Below are positions 1-8,228 of a stretch of 64,000 bases of DNA, one piece after another. The notes under the pieces were generated by a model. The model saw only the letters and a list, made by a program, of their open reading frames with translations, searched no databases and was not told where the DNA came from. The position numbers and the translations under genes are program-made. The stretch comes from Bacillus multifaciens (GTDB lineage Bacteria; Bacillota; Bacilli; Bacillales; Bacillaceae_G): contig NZ_JAVBXD010000001.1 of the NCBI RefSeq assembly GCF_030756675.1, positions 1-64,000 of the forward strand. The letters run 5' to 3'. Within the stretch, counting starts at the first letter, position 1. Every line of letters begins with the position of its first letter.

Positions 1-85
1 CCCCTAAGAGAAAAAAACATATAACTAAATACTGGATAGACCTAAGTACTAAGTCTCATTAATTTACACAGACTTCTTGACAGAA

Positions 86-115
86 CCGATATATTCCAAA
101 AAGCGCCGATATATT
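86..115. repeat. Short direct repeat at window edge
   Basis: The 10-mer CCGATATATT occurs twice with a 20-bp period (86-95 and 106-115), just downstream of a TTGACA hexamer. Nothing else is recognisable in the first 130 bases. It could be a regulatory half-site pair for a gene outside the window, or chance in AT-rich DNA. Confidence 0.3.
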
Positions 116-130
116 GGTGGACAAACAAAA

Positions 131-170
131 ATAAGAGCTAACTCCATAAGTATGGTGTCAGCTCTATTTT
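131..170 (-). terminator. Terminator after ytpR
   Basis: AGAGCT pairs with AGCTCT around an inner CCATA/TATGG stem, followed leftwards by a T-rich stretch. It sits directly past the ytpR stop. Confidence 0.75.
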
Positions 171-174
171 TTAT

Positions 175-789
175 TTAGAATTTAAACTCTTGTCCAACTT
201 CATAGCTGTCTTCAAGTACAAGAATTCCTTTTTCTTGCGGAGCATCTGGAAGCTCTAATTCACGTGCTGAGCAAATCATACCAGAAGATGGAATGCCACG
301 AAGTTCTGCTGGTTTAATTAACATACCACTTGGCATTACTGCACCGATTTTCGCAACTACTACTTTTTGACCTGCGTCAACGTTTGGTGCACCACATACG
401 ATTTGTAATGTTTCTGTACCAACTTCTACTTTACATACGTTTAATTTATCCGCATTTGGATGTTTTTCTTTTTCTGCTACGTAACCAACTACAAATTTTG
501 GTGAAAGATCTGCTTCTACTGTTTCTGTAAAATCGTTCTTCGCCAAAATTTCATTAATTTTTTCAACAAGCTCTTTCGTTAATGTAAGGTTGCCCGTTTC
601 TGTTACTTCCATATAAGAAGAAGCATTAAAAATGTTGAATCCTGCTGTTAGATTGCTTTCGCGATCGAAAACGCGTGCTACATCTCCTTTACGTTCAAAT
701 GTGCGGTTTTCTAATGTAATATCTTGCAGGGCAACAATTAATGTATCCCCAATACCTTCAAGGTTATAAAAAACGTTCACTTTGTTCAT
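175..789 (-). CDS. ytpR: YtpR, tRNA-binding domain protein
   Basis: A 204-aa protein with an N-terminal DUF4479-like part (about 1-85) and a C-terminal OB-fold tRNA-binding domain (about 90-200) of the kind found at the N-terminus of the PheRS beta subunit and in Arc1p/CsaA. Visible family features are the run [18 protein letters not shown] and the [16 protein letters not shown]-type segment (here [18 protein letters not shown]). It presumably binds structured RNA; no enzymatic activity is known. Its ATG overlaps the ytpQ stop (ATGA), so the two are probably translationally coupled, and the ytpP-ytpQ-ytpR order is the usual Bacillus one. Confidence 0.93.
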   Translation of the reverse strand: MNKVNVFYNLEGIGDTLIVALQDITLENRTFERKGDVARVFDRESNLTAGFNIFNASSYMEVTETGNLTLTKELVEKINEILAKNDFTETVEADLSPKFVVGYVAEKEKHPNADKLNVCKVEVGTETLQIVCGAPNVDAGQKVVVAKIGAVMPSGMLIKPAELRGIPSSGMICSARELELPDAPQEKGILVLEDSYEVGQEFKF

Positions 790-1598
790 CCTTTCTCTTT
801 TTCACTTCGTTCTTTCCGATTTTTCGCCAAAATAAAGATTGGTTCAAAATTACCATCTTCATATACGAATGAAAGTGATGTAATCGGAACATGACCTTCT
901 GCAAAAAACTTCATTGTCATTTGTGCAATAATATCATAACCGATTTTGTTCTCGATATCAGCAACAATTAATACATCTTGGTGCGGAACCGCAACAACCA
1001 TGTCACCAGAAATTTGTTTCCGCATCTCTCGTAATAATGAATCGTTTAAAATACGGCTCGCATCATACCCGTCATTTGTATTTAAGAAATAAAATGTATT
1101 TCCAGCGACTTCATCTTGCTTAAATTCAGTACGTAAAGAGCGCACGTTGAATAGTGCCATTTCACGTACTTGTTCTTCTGTCATTCCAATTTGCTTCAGC
1201 AAACGCTGATCAATAAGGCGATATGTTTTATCTGCATCTAACGCATAGTAAATACGTGTTTCTGCTGTATGTTCCGTCATGACAAACGGATTTCCTTCTT
1301 CCGCTTCTTTCGGAAAAGAAGTGGAACGGATAACAGGCAAAATCTTCGCCGTACTCGTTACTTCTTTATGCATCGCAACGAGGGCTTCTTCTACGTAATA
1401 GACAACTTCTTCAATTGCCTTTTCTTTCTTTACCTCCCACTTCGCTACAATACCTGGAAGAGAAACCGTAATTCCTTTTTTCGTATTTGTCTGCTCAATG
1501 CGAAGTGTTTCCTTTTCACTATCGTACTGAAAGCTCCACTCTTCTCGTTCAAGGTGCTTCATCAGTTCGTCTTTCATCTTTTTACTTGTCATTTTCAT
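786..1598 (-). CDS. ytpQ: YtpQ, DUF1444 family protein
   Basis: A 270-aa cytoplasmic protein of the DUF1444 (UPF0354) family, function unknown. No signal peptide or membrane segment is visible. A longer reading frame exists upstream, but I place the start at 1598 because a strong GGGAGG ribosome binding site (1607-1612 on the other strand) is correctly spaced for this ATG (MKMTSKK). The gene ends inside the ytpR start codon. The hairpin between ytpP and ytpQ suggests that transcription entering from ytpP is attenuated. Confidence 0.9.
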   Translation of the reverse strand: MKMTSKKMKDELMKHLEREEWSFQYDSEKETLRIEQTNTKKGITVSLPGIVAKWEVKKEKAIEEVVYYVEEALVAMHKEVTSTAKILPVIRSTSFPKEAEEGNPFVMTEHTAETRIYYALDADKTYRLIDQRLLKQIGMTEEQVREMALFNVRSLRTEFKQDEVAGNTFYFLNTNDGYDASRILNDSLLREMRKQISGDMVVAVPHQDVLIVADIENKIGYDIIAQMTMKFFAEGHVPITSLSFVYEDGNFEPIFILAKNRKERSEKEKG

Positions 1599-1617
1599 AC
1601 CGTTTACCTCCCTTCCG

Positions 1618-1655
1618 AAAAAAACAACCTCCACATATGAAGATAGAGGTTGTTC
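1618..1655 (-). terminator. Hairpin between ytpP and ytpQ
   Basis: Perfect 9-bp stem (1624-1632 with 1647-1655, AACAACCTC) followed by a T run on the minus strand. It separates ytpP from ytpQ, as an intergenic terminator or attenuator. Confidence 0.75.
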
Positions 1656-1666
1656 TCAGTTTCACT

Positions 1667-1981
1667 TTATTTTAAACCTTCAATGAACTCTTCAATTTGC
1701 TCCTGCGTTTTACGATCTTTGTTTACGTAGCGGCCAATTTCTTCTCCCTTATTGTAAGCGACAAAGCTTGGAATACCAAATATGTCTAATTTGATGCATA
1801 GATCGATATATTCATCGCGGTCTACATAATAGAAAGAGAACTCGCTATACTTTTCTTCTACTTCCGGCATAAATGGATCGATAAAGCGGCAATCTGGGCA
1901 CCAATCTGCTGAGAATAAAAAGATCACTTTCTCTTCGTTTTTCAATTCTTGAAATTGCTCCATACTTTCTAATGCTTTCAT
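1667..1981 (-). CDS. ytpP: YtpP, thioredoxin-like protein
   Basis: A 104-aa thioredoxin-fold protein. The redox motif WCPDC lies at residues 27-31 (C28, C31), and the cis-proline loop is in FGIPSFVAY. No export signal is visible, so it is a cytosolic thiol-disulfide oxidoreductase; partners are unknown. It has a clear ribosome binding site (GGGAGGAATT) before ATG 1981. It is the first gene of the ytpPQR cluster but is separated from ytpQ by a terminator-like hairpin. Confidence 0.92.
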   Translation of the reverse strand: MKALESMEQFQELKNEEKVIFLFSADWCPDCRFIDPFMPEVEEKYSEFSFYYVDRDEYIDLCIKLDIFGIPSFVAYNKGEEIGRYVNKDRKTQEQIEEFIEGLK

Positions 1982-2084
1982 CTATAATTCCTCCCTAAAA
2001 AGAAGTATGTATTTACTAAATTAATTTGTAACTACTCAGCCATACATTGCATTTAGAATTTTAGTAAGGGGAAATACGCTTACC

Positions 2085-2280
2085 TATAATTGCTGCCATG
2101 AAGGTGAAAATGGACCTACACCTCGCTGCCTTTCTTTGTTTTAAAACTTTGCGCGTGGCAGGAAAAGGCCCTGACCGCTCCTATGCATCGCCAGTCCCTC
2201 TCGCCTATTTAAAAAAATGCTTTTTTTCCTTTTTTTACAGAGTAACTGAGTAGTTACTCAGGTTTTTAAATTGTATTTAT
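2085..2280 (+). repeat. Degenerate bcr1-type repeat
   Basis: This 330-base gene-free stretch (1982-2311) holds a decayed copy of the interspersed repeat seen elsewhere in the window. Recognisable parts are GCGTGGCAGGAAAAGGCCCTGA, CGCTCCTATGC, CTCTCGCC and the right end TTGTATTTATAT. A perfect 8-bp inverted repeat GAGTAACT/AGTTACTC around GAGT is inserted near the right end (2241-2260). The right end lies about 30 bp from the stop of the convergent DUF84 gene. Confidence 0.7.
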
Positions 2281-2311
2281 ATACTACCATACATCGCTCG
2301 CAGTGCAAGGT

Positions 2312-2821
2312 TTATGCTTTGCTTCTGTCATACATATATTGTCCAACTAATAGCTTTACAACATGCACAAACAAATCCGTCCGATCTACATAATTGTTTG
2401 TAAAAATACCGATTGCTCCTTCATTGCTGCGAATATCACGCTGCTTCGTGTAGTCTTCCATCACTTCACTTAATTCTTTTCCTTCTTCAAGAGGCTGAAT
2501 AAACTCATCCGGCAGTTTCATACGTGCTCCGCCTGCGGTAAATAGCTTGCCTTCTTTCGTCGCTAAAGCACCCCAGTTACACATAAACAAACCATGATCT
2601 GTATGCATCACGCCGCCTTCTAAACCAATTCCAATATCCGCTTTTCCTTCTGCTAATGCTAATTTTGCTCGGTTACTTGCCCCTTGCAGCGTTTCTTCAT
2701 CAGAAAATGGCTGCGCTGATACATGAGACGGGACAGATAGTGACATAATTTCTGCTTCTATAAGTACTTGCTGAACCGCATTTACTTTCACTTTGTTTTT
2801 CGATCCAACTACTACTTTCAT
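2312..2821 (-). CDS. Inosine/xanthosine triphosphatase (DUF84)
   Basis: A 169-aa protein of the DUF84/YjjX family of non-canonical purine NTPases, which hydrolyse ITP/XTP and keep damaged nucleotides out of nucleic acids. The N-terminal GSKNKVKVNAV and the GIGLEGGV segment are the family's nucleotide-binding signatures, and the length is typical. Cytoplasmic. It lies downstream of ytoP on the same strand, separated by a hairpin. Its stop codon faces the right end of the degenerate bcr1 copy. Function is assigned from the family, not from context. Confidence 0.88.
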   Translation of the reverse strand: MKVVVGSKNKVKVNAVQQVLIEAEIMSLSVPSHVSAQPFSDEETLQGASNRAKLALAEGKADIGIGLEGGVMHTDHGLFMCNWGALATKEGKLFTAGGARMKLPDEFIQPLEEGKELSEVMEDYTKQRDIRSNEGAIGIFTNNYVDRTDLFVHVVKLLVGQYMYDRSKA

Positions 2822-2845
2822 GTTTTCACCTCAAAATTTAAAAAG

Positions 2846-2868
2846 AAAAGGCCGCATTCGGCCTTTCC
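2846..2868 (-). terminator. Hairpin between ytoP and the DUF84 gene
   Basis: AAAGGCCG/CGGCCTTT stem with a very short loop followed on the minus strand by T-rich sequence; likely ends or attenuates the ytoP transcript. Confidence 0.65.
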
Positions 2869-2871
2869 ATA

Positions 2872-3945
2872 TTAGACATTTTCTTTAATTGTTTCAAATG
2901 TTGTTTTATCTGTCGCTTTTACTAACTGAATCAGTAATTCTTTCGCTGCTGCATAGTCATCAATATGTAAAATTGAAGCATGCGTATGAATGTAACGAGC
3001 ACATACACCAATCACAGCAGATGGTACACCAGAGTTACTTGTATGTACGCGTCCTGCATCTGTACCGCCTTGTGATACGAAGTATTGATACGGAATATTA
3101 TGTGTTTCTGCTGTGTCTAAAATAAATTCACGAATGCCGCGGTGTGTTATCATAGAACGATCATATAATCGAAGTACAGCACCTTTTCCAATTTGACCAA
3201 ACTGTGTTTTATCTCCTGATGCATCGTTTGCTGGACCTGCATCTAACGCGTAGAAAATATCAGGCTGAATCATATTCGCAGCTGTTTGTGCACCGCGAAG
3301 GCCAACTTCTTCTTGTACAGTTGCACCAGAATATAGTGTGTTTGGCAATTTTTCATCTTTTAACTCTTTCAATAACTCAATCGCAAGACCACAGCCATAA
3401 CGATTGTCCCAAGCTTTTGCCATAATTTTCTTTGGATTTGCCATCGGTGTAAACGGACAAATTGGTACAATTTGCTGACCGGGTTTCACACCAATTTCAT
3501 GTGCTTCCTCACTGCTATCTGCACCGATATCAATTAACATGTTTTTTATGTCCATTGGTCTGTTACGTTGTTCATCACTTAATAAGTGCGGAGGAACAGA
3601 CCCTACTACCCCGATAATCGGACCGTTGTCTGTCATAATTTGTACACGCTGTGCTAGTAATACTTGACTCCACCAGCCACCTAATGTTTGAAAACGAACC
3701 ATTCCGTTTTTCGTAATTTGCGTTACCATAAAGCCAACTTCATCCATATGACCAGCTACAAGAACGCGCGGACCATTTTCGTCACCCTTTTTTAAACCGA
3801 AGATACTCCCTAAACGATCTTGTACAATTTCATCTGAGTATTTACTTAGTTCTTGCTTCATAAAACGGCGCACATCATGCTCAAATCCTGAAGCACCTTG
3901 CAGTTCTGTTAACGTACGAAATAGTTCCATTGTCTCTTTATTCAT
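2872..3945 (-). CDS. ytoP: YtoP, M42 family metallopeptidase
   Basis: A 357-aa M42 (glutamyl/deblocking) aminopeptidase related to PepA/YsdC/FrvX. Metal ligands and catalytic residues are visible in [12 protein letters not shown], the AWDNRYGC aspartate, [10 protein letters not shown] (general base Glu-Glu) and LDAGPA, with a late His in HTHASI. Such enzymes form tetrahedral dodecamers that trim peptides in the cytoplasm. The length is full for the family. It is read as the first gene of a short minus-strand transcript ahead of the DUF84 gene and diverges from the PepSY gene. Confidence 0.93.
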   Translation of the reverse strand: MNKETMELFRTLTELQGASGFEHDVRRFMKQELSKYSDEIVQDRLGSIFGLKKGDENGPRVLVAGHMDEVGFMVTQITKNGMVRFQTLGGWWSQVLLAQRVQIMTDNGPIIGVVGSVPPHLLSDEQRNRPMDIKNMLIDIGADSSEEAHEIGVKPGQQIVPICPFTPMANPKKIMAKAWDNRYGCGLAIELLKELKDEKLPNTLYSGATVQEEVGLRGAQTAANMIQPDIFYALDAGPANDASGDKTQFGQIGKGAVLRLYDRSMITHRGIREFILDTAETHNIPYQYFVSQGGTDAGRVHTSNSGVPSAVIGVCARYIHTHASILHIDDYAAAKELLIQLVKATDKTTFETIKENV

Positions 3946-4088
3946 CGCGGTACCCTTCCTTCAATCCAGTTATAGAATCACTCTTTTCATTGTAACGAAA
4001 TTTTCGAAATCTTTCTAGTTTCTTCTTTTTTTGTGTAATTTGATTTATACTTATGAGGAAAAACTTTAATTAGGATAGAGGTGAATGT

Positions 4089-4400
4089 ATGAACTGGAAA
4101 AGCTTACTAGCGGGTGTTGGTTTAGGTTTTGCAGCTGGATATGTTGTTGCAAATAAAGTACAAGAACAGTCCCACATTTCTTCTGAAAAAGCATTAAAGA
4201 TGGTGAAACAAGCATTAAGTCATAAAGGTGAAATTACAGGTTCTTGGGTACATATGGTTCCTGAGACGTTTGAAAAATATGATGTTACTTACGATGTATA
4301 CCGCGGTGGTATTACAACATTATTACAAGACGTACAAGAGCGATTTGAATTTTTAGTAGATGCAAAAACAGGTACAATTTTAGAAGTAAAAGTTGCTTAA
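4089..4400 (+). CDS. PepSY domain small exported or membrane-anchored protein
   Basis: A 103-aa protein. Residues 1-22 form a short hydrophobic segment (LLAGVGLGFAAGYVVA) that is probably a membrane anchor or uncleaved signal. The rest is one PepSY domain (EKALKMVKQAL...GSWVHMVPE...YDVYRGGIT...VDAKTGTILEVKV). It resembles B. subtilis YtzB, which also neighbours ytoP. PepSY domains are thought to inhibit or chaperone peptidases, so a link with ytoP is tempting but unproven. RBS GAGGTG before ATG. Confidence 0.87.
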   Translation: MNWKSLLAGVGLGFAAGYVVANKVQEQSHISSEKALKMVKQALSHKGEITGSWVHMVPETFEKYDVTYDVYRGGITTLLQDVQERFEFLVDAKTGTILEVKVA

Positions 4401-4433
4401 GGATGCAAATTGGTTTTAAGTAGTTCCAGCACC

Positions 4434-4469
4434 AAAAAGCTTGGATTACATGTAAATCCAAGCTTTTTA
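4434..4469 (+). terminator. Terminator after the PepSY gene
   Basis: Stem AAAAAGCTTGGATT / AATCCAAGCTTTTT around a short loop with T-rich 3' flank. It lies between convergent genes and can act on both strands. Confidence 0.85.
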
Positions 4470-4482
4470 TTTATATGTCTTT

Positions 4483-4929
4483 TCATAAACAGAATTTTGC
4501 TAACCGCTCACCCCAAGATGATAATTCCGTCTCTATAAAACCTGCCTTTTGATACGCAAACTTTGCTGCAAGATTTTCAGGATGATAACCAATCATTATA
4601 AGTGGAATATTTGTATCATTCATTCTCCTTATTTCTTCAATAACCAATTTTATAGCATGTATTCCTATTCCTCTCCCTTGGAACCCTTTATCAATCATCA
4701 GTCTGTAAATCCAATAATTATGATCGTCAGGGTCTATTCCAAACATAGTGAAGCCTACCATTTCGTTATCAAGATATATGCCTTTTGCATAGAAGTTGTC
4801 TAGAAACTGCACTTCTGCAATTGAATACAAATTGGAAGCGATAAATGGTTGTTGTTCTTGGTTCACCGATAATTGAATCGCATCTTCCCAGTTACTTTTA
4901 TCGATCGTTTTTAATGATAGATGTTTCAA
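4483..4929 (-). CDS. GNAT N-acetyltransferase (BltD/diamine type)
   Basis: A 148-aa acetyltransferase. The acetyl-CoA loop is visible as GFQGRGIGIHA (Q/R-x-x-G-x-G/A), followed by the beta-5 bulge and the C-terminal ENLAAKFAYQKAGF. The overall pattern resembles spermidine/diamine acetyltransferases such as BltD, so a polyamine substrate is possible. A longer frame runs upstream to 5046, but AAGGAG seven bases before a TTG at 4929 (LKHLSLKTID) fits the family's N-terminus, so I use the TTG start. It converges on the PepSY gene. Confidence 0.82.
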   Translation of the reverse strand: MKHLSLKTIDKSNWEDAIQLSVNQEQQPFIASNLYSIAEVQFLDNFYAKGIYLDNEMVGFTMFGIDPDDHNYWIYRLMIDKGFQGRGIGIHAIKLVIEEIRRMNDTNIPLIMIGYHPENLAAKFAYQKAGFIETELSSWGERLAKFCL

Positions 4930-5032
4930 TATAACTCTCCTTATTTTATTAACAATGATTGCAAAAGACCAAATCGAATCGTGATCTGGTCTGCTAATTC
5001 GTATACAATTTACAGTGTTCCTGCACCTGTTG

Positions 5033-6184
5033 TTATATTCTTTCAATAATTGTCGCCGTTGACATCCCGTGTCCGATGCAAATTGTAAGTAAGCCGTATT
5101 TTCCGTTTCTTCTTTCTAATTCATGAAGCAGAGATGTCATCAATTTCACACCTGTTGCTCCGAGCGGATGTCCTAATGCGATAGCACCGCCGTTCACATT
5201 TACTTTATGTAAATCAGCCTCCAGTTCTTTTTGCCACGCCAACACGACAGAAGCAAATGCTTCGTTAATTTCGATTACGTCCATATCATGAATTGTTAAG
5301 TTTGCTTTTTGCAATACTTTTTTCGTTGCTGGAATGACGCCGTCTAGCATCATTGTAGGATCTGAACCAACTACAACTTGATTCACAATCCGCGCCCGTG
5401 CTTTAAGCCCTAACTCTTTTGCTTTTTCACTATCCATTAACAACATGGCTGCTGCTCCGTCACTAATTTGACTCGCATTCCCCGCTGTAATCGATCCATT
5501 CTCTTTAAACACCGTCTTTAAATTTGCTAGCGCTTCAAGAGAAGTATCTGCACGCGGTCCTTCATCATTTGTAACAAGTATTGCATTTCCTTCTTTATCG
5601 ATCCCATTTACTGGGACAATTTCACGTTTAAAGTATCCTGCTTCTATTGCCTGTAGTGCGCGCTGATGACTTTCATATGCATAGTTATCTAGCTGTTCTC
5701 TTGTAATTCCATATTTTTCAGCAATCATTTCTGCCGATACACCTTGATGGACAATTTCATATTTTTCATGAAGACTACTTGGAATTGTATTTGCATTGCC
5801 ATCACTTAAAATTGGTACTTTCGTCATATGCTCAACACCAGTAGCAATGGTAATATCCATATCACCAGATTTAATCTCTTGCGCTGCAAAATGAATTGCT
5901 TGTTGTCCCGAACCGCAAAGACGGTTAATTGTTACAGCAGGAACAGTAATAGGAAAATCCGCTTCTAAAGCAGCAAGTCTCCCAATATTAAAACCTTGCT
6001 CCGCGATTGGTGTCACACAGCCCATGACAATATCCTCTACCATACCTTTTTCGATATCGGCACGCTTTATTACTTCATTCAGCGCCACTGCTGCAAGTTG
6101 CACAGGATGGAGTTCGCGAAATGCCCCATTTCTTTTTCCAACTGGCGTACGTACTGCTTCAACAATTACAACTTCTCTACTCAT
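5033..6184 (-). CDS. Acetyl-CoA C-acyltransferase (thiolase)
   Basis: A 383-aa thiolase of degradative type. The nucleophilic cysteine is in RLCGSGQQAIH (about residue 88), with the catalytic motifs INEAF, GHPLGATG and CIGHGMS near the C-terminus. It cleaves 3-ketoacyl-CoA with CoA, or condenses acetyl-CoA. Its ATG overlaps the end of the 3-hydroxyacyl-CoA dehydrogenase gene by 4 bp (ATGA). It is the last gene of the operon ligase - dehydrogenase - hydroxyacyl dehydrogenase - thiolase, comparable to the mmg-type beta-oxidation operons. Confidence 0.92.
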   Translation of the reverse strand: MSREVVIVEAVRTPVGKRNGAFRELHPVQLAAVALNEVIKRADIEKGMVEDIVMGCVTPIAEQGFNIGRLAALEADFPITVPAVTINRLCGSGQQAIHFAAQEIKSGDMDITIATGVEHMTKVPILSDGNANTIPSSLHEKYEIVHQGVSAEMIAEKYGITREQLDNYAYESHQRALQAIEAGYFKREIVPVNGIDKEGNAILVTNDEGPRADTSLEALANLKTVFKENGSITAGNASQISDGAAAMLLMDSEKAKELGLKARARIVNQVVVGSDPTMMLDGVIPATKKVLQKANLTIHDMDVIEINEAFASVVLAWQKELEADLHKVNVNGGAIALGHPLGATGVKLMTSLLHELERRNGKYGLLTICIGHGMSTATIIERI

Positions 6185-7056
6185 ATTCTCTCGCCTACTT
6201 TCCCTTTTTCATGATCATAGAATCCTTTTCCCGTTTTTCGCCCAAGATGCCCTGCCTCGACCAATTTCACAAGTGTTTGCGGAGCACGGAACCTGTCACC
6301 AAATGCTTCGCTTAAACCTTGACTTGCAAATAACATCGTATCCAATCCGACATAATCCGCTAACTCAAACGGCCCCATCGGATAGTTCAAACCAAGTTTA
6401 ATCGCTTTATCAATTTCTTCTTTACTTCCTACGCCTTCCTCATACATACGCATACACTCTAACAAATGCACCGCAATCGCTCTTGAAGTAACAAATCCTT
6501 GCATATCTTTCACAACGACGGTCTCTTTTCCAATCTCTTCTGCTAACTCTTTCACTATTTGGATTGTATGTTCTGCTGTATCAACTCCTCTCACAATTTC
6601 AATCAGTTTCATAACAGGTGCTGGATTAAACCAGTGCATTCCTAACACTTTCTCCGAGCGATTTGTCGCACTTGCAATCGCCGTTACACTTAATTCAGAC
6701 GTATTTGTTGCAAGAATAGTAGACGGGGAAGAATAGCAATCTAGCTGTTTAAAAATCTCTTTTTTCAGCTGTAAATTTTCTGGAGCAGCTTCAATAATAA
6801 GCTCGACATCTTTACATGCTTCCTCTAGCGTTATAGTAGACACGATATTCGCAAGAACTTGCTCCTTATCTTCTTCGCTCATCCGCCCTGCCTTCACAAA
6901 CCGTCCTAGACTTGTTGTAATCCCCTTGTATGCTTTTTGTATACTTTCTTCTGATACATCATACATTTTCACGCACTTTCCGCCCATCGCTAATGCCTGA
7001 ACAATACCACTTCCCATAATCCCAGCACCAATCACCGCAATATTTCGAATCATCAT
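6181..7056 (-). CDS. 3-hydroxybutyryl-CoA dehydrogenase
   Basis: A 291-aa NAD-dependent 3-hydroxyacyl-CoA dehydrogenase. The Rossmann motif GAGIMGSGI lies at residues 11-19, the catalytic His in GMHWFNPAPVMKLIE, and the C-terminal domain contains NYPMGPFELADYVGLD. It oxidises 3-hydroxyacyl-CoA to 3-ketoacyl-CoA, the substrate of the thiolase whose gene overlaps its 3' end. It follows the acyl-CoA dehydrogenase by 15 bp. It is a MmgB/PaaH-like protein of normal length. Confidence 0.92.
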   Translation of the reverse strand: MMIRNIAVIGAGIMGSGIVQALAMGGKCVKMYDVSEESIQKAYKGITTSLGRFVKAGRMSEEDKEQVLANIVSTITLEEACKDVELIIEAAPENLQLKKEIFKQLDCYSSPSTILATNTSELSVTAIASATNRSEKVLGMHWFNPAPVMKLIEIVRGVDTAEHTIQIVKELAEEIGKETVVVKDMQGFVTSRAIAVHLLECMRMYEEGVGSKEEIDKAIKLGLNYPMGPFELADYVGLDTMLFASQGLSEAFGDRFRAPQTLVKLVEAGHLGRKTGKGFYDHEKGKVGERI

Positions 7057-7071
7057 TTTCCTCCCCTTTCA

Positions 7072-8228
7072 TTACAACCCCATACTTTTCGCAATAATAT
7101 TTTTCATAATTTCATTTGTTCCTGCGTAAATAGCGCTTACTGGAATGTCTCTGTATCTCCTTGCAATCTCGTATTCTTCCATATACCCATACCCGCCGTG
7201 CAGTTGCATACACTCCGCTGCTACTTTCTTCGCAATGTCTGTGATCCACCACTTTGCCATCGATACTTTCGTTACAATGTTTTCACCTTGCATATGCGCT
7301 GCAATACATTCATTCACAAACGTACGGCCAATTTCAATTTCTGTATACATTTCAGCAAGCCTGAATTGTACAGTTTGAAAATCACTAATACTTTTCCCAA
7401 ATGCTTTTCGTTCTTTTACGTAGTCCTTTGTTACACGCAGCATCACTTCCGCAGCTGTTATAGCCGCAATTGCAACAACGAGGCGTTCTTGCTGTAATTT
7501 GTCCATTAAATAATAGAAACCTTTTCCTTCTTCCCCTAACAAATTAGAGGCAGGAACTTTCACATCTTCAAAAATGAGTTCCGCTGTATCTTGACTATGC
7601 AATCTTACTTTTTCGAGTTTTCTTCCTCGCATGAATCCTTCCATTCCTCTTTCTAAAACGAGTAAACTAATTCCTTTATGCGCCGGCTTTACAGTTGTAT
7701 CTGTCTTACAAACAACAACGACTAAATCTGCATGAATCCCATTTGTAATGAATGTTTTTTCACCGTTCACAACATAATGATCGCCTTCTTTTCGTGCCGC
7801 CATACGAATACTAGCTAAATCAGAACCAGCTCCCGGCTCTGTCATCGCAATAGCGGTAATATATTCACCACTTACACATTTAGGAAGCCATCGTTTCTTT
7901 TGCTCTTCTGTCCCATATGATGTCAAATACGGAACAACAATATCATTATGTAAACCGACTCCTACTAAACTTGAACCTACCTTTTCTAGTTCTTCATTGA
8001 TTACAACTGAGTACCCAAAATCAGCTTCAGCTCCGCCGTACTTCTCTTCTACCATTGGACAAAGAAAACCGCTTTCTCCCATCTTTCTCCCATCTTTCTC
8101 CAGAGAGACCGCGGAATGATCCCGTCCTTCTCCCATTGGTTATAGTGAGGGTACGCTTCTTTTTCTAAAAATTTACGGAAAGCATCACGGAAAATGTGAT
8201 GCTCCTCCTCTAAATAGGCATGCTTCAT
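7072..8228 (-). pseudogene. Acyl-CoA dehydrogenase, frameshifted by 11-bp tandem duplication
   Basis: The conceptual product is a full acyl-CoA dehydrogenase: start ATG at 8228 (MKHAYLEEEHHIFRDAFRKF), FAD/substrate motifs YITAIAMTEPGAGSDLAS and GHY-type segments, the catalytic base region, and C-terminal YEIARRYRDIPVSAIYAGTNEI. The 5' 45 codons and the rest are in different frames. The cause is visible: the 11-mer TTTCTCCCATC occurs twice in tandem (8073-8083, 8084-8094) followed by a further TTTCTCC. Removing one copy restores RKMGESGFL. The start overlaps the ligase stop (ATGA). Reinitiation inside would lack the first helices, and no RBS is seen there. Confidence 0.88.

Noticed and set aside
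8136-8225. Taking the acyl-CoA dehydrogenase as starting at 8136 (MGEGRDHSAVSLEKDG)
   Set aside because: That N-terminus is the wrong-frame translation of the 11-bp duplicated region; the true start at 8228 restores the family N-terminus.
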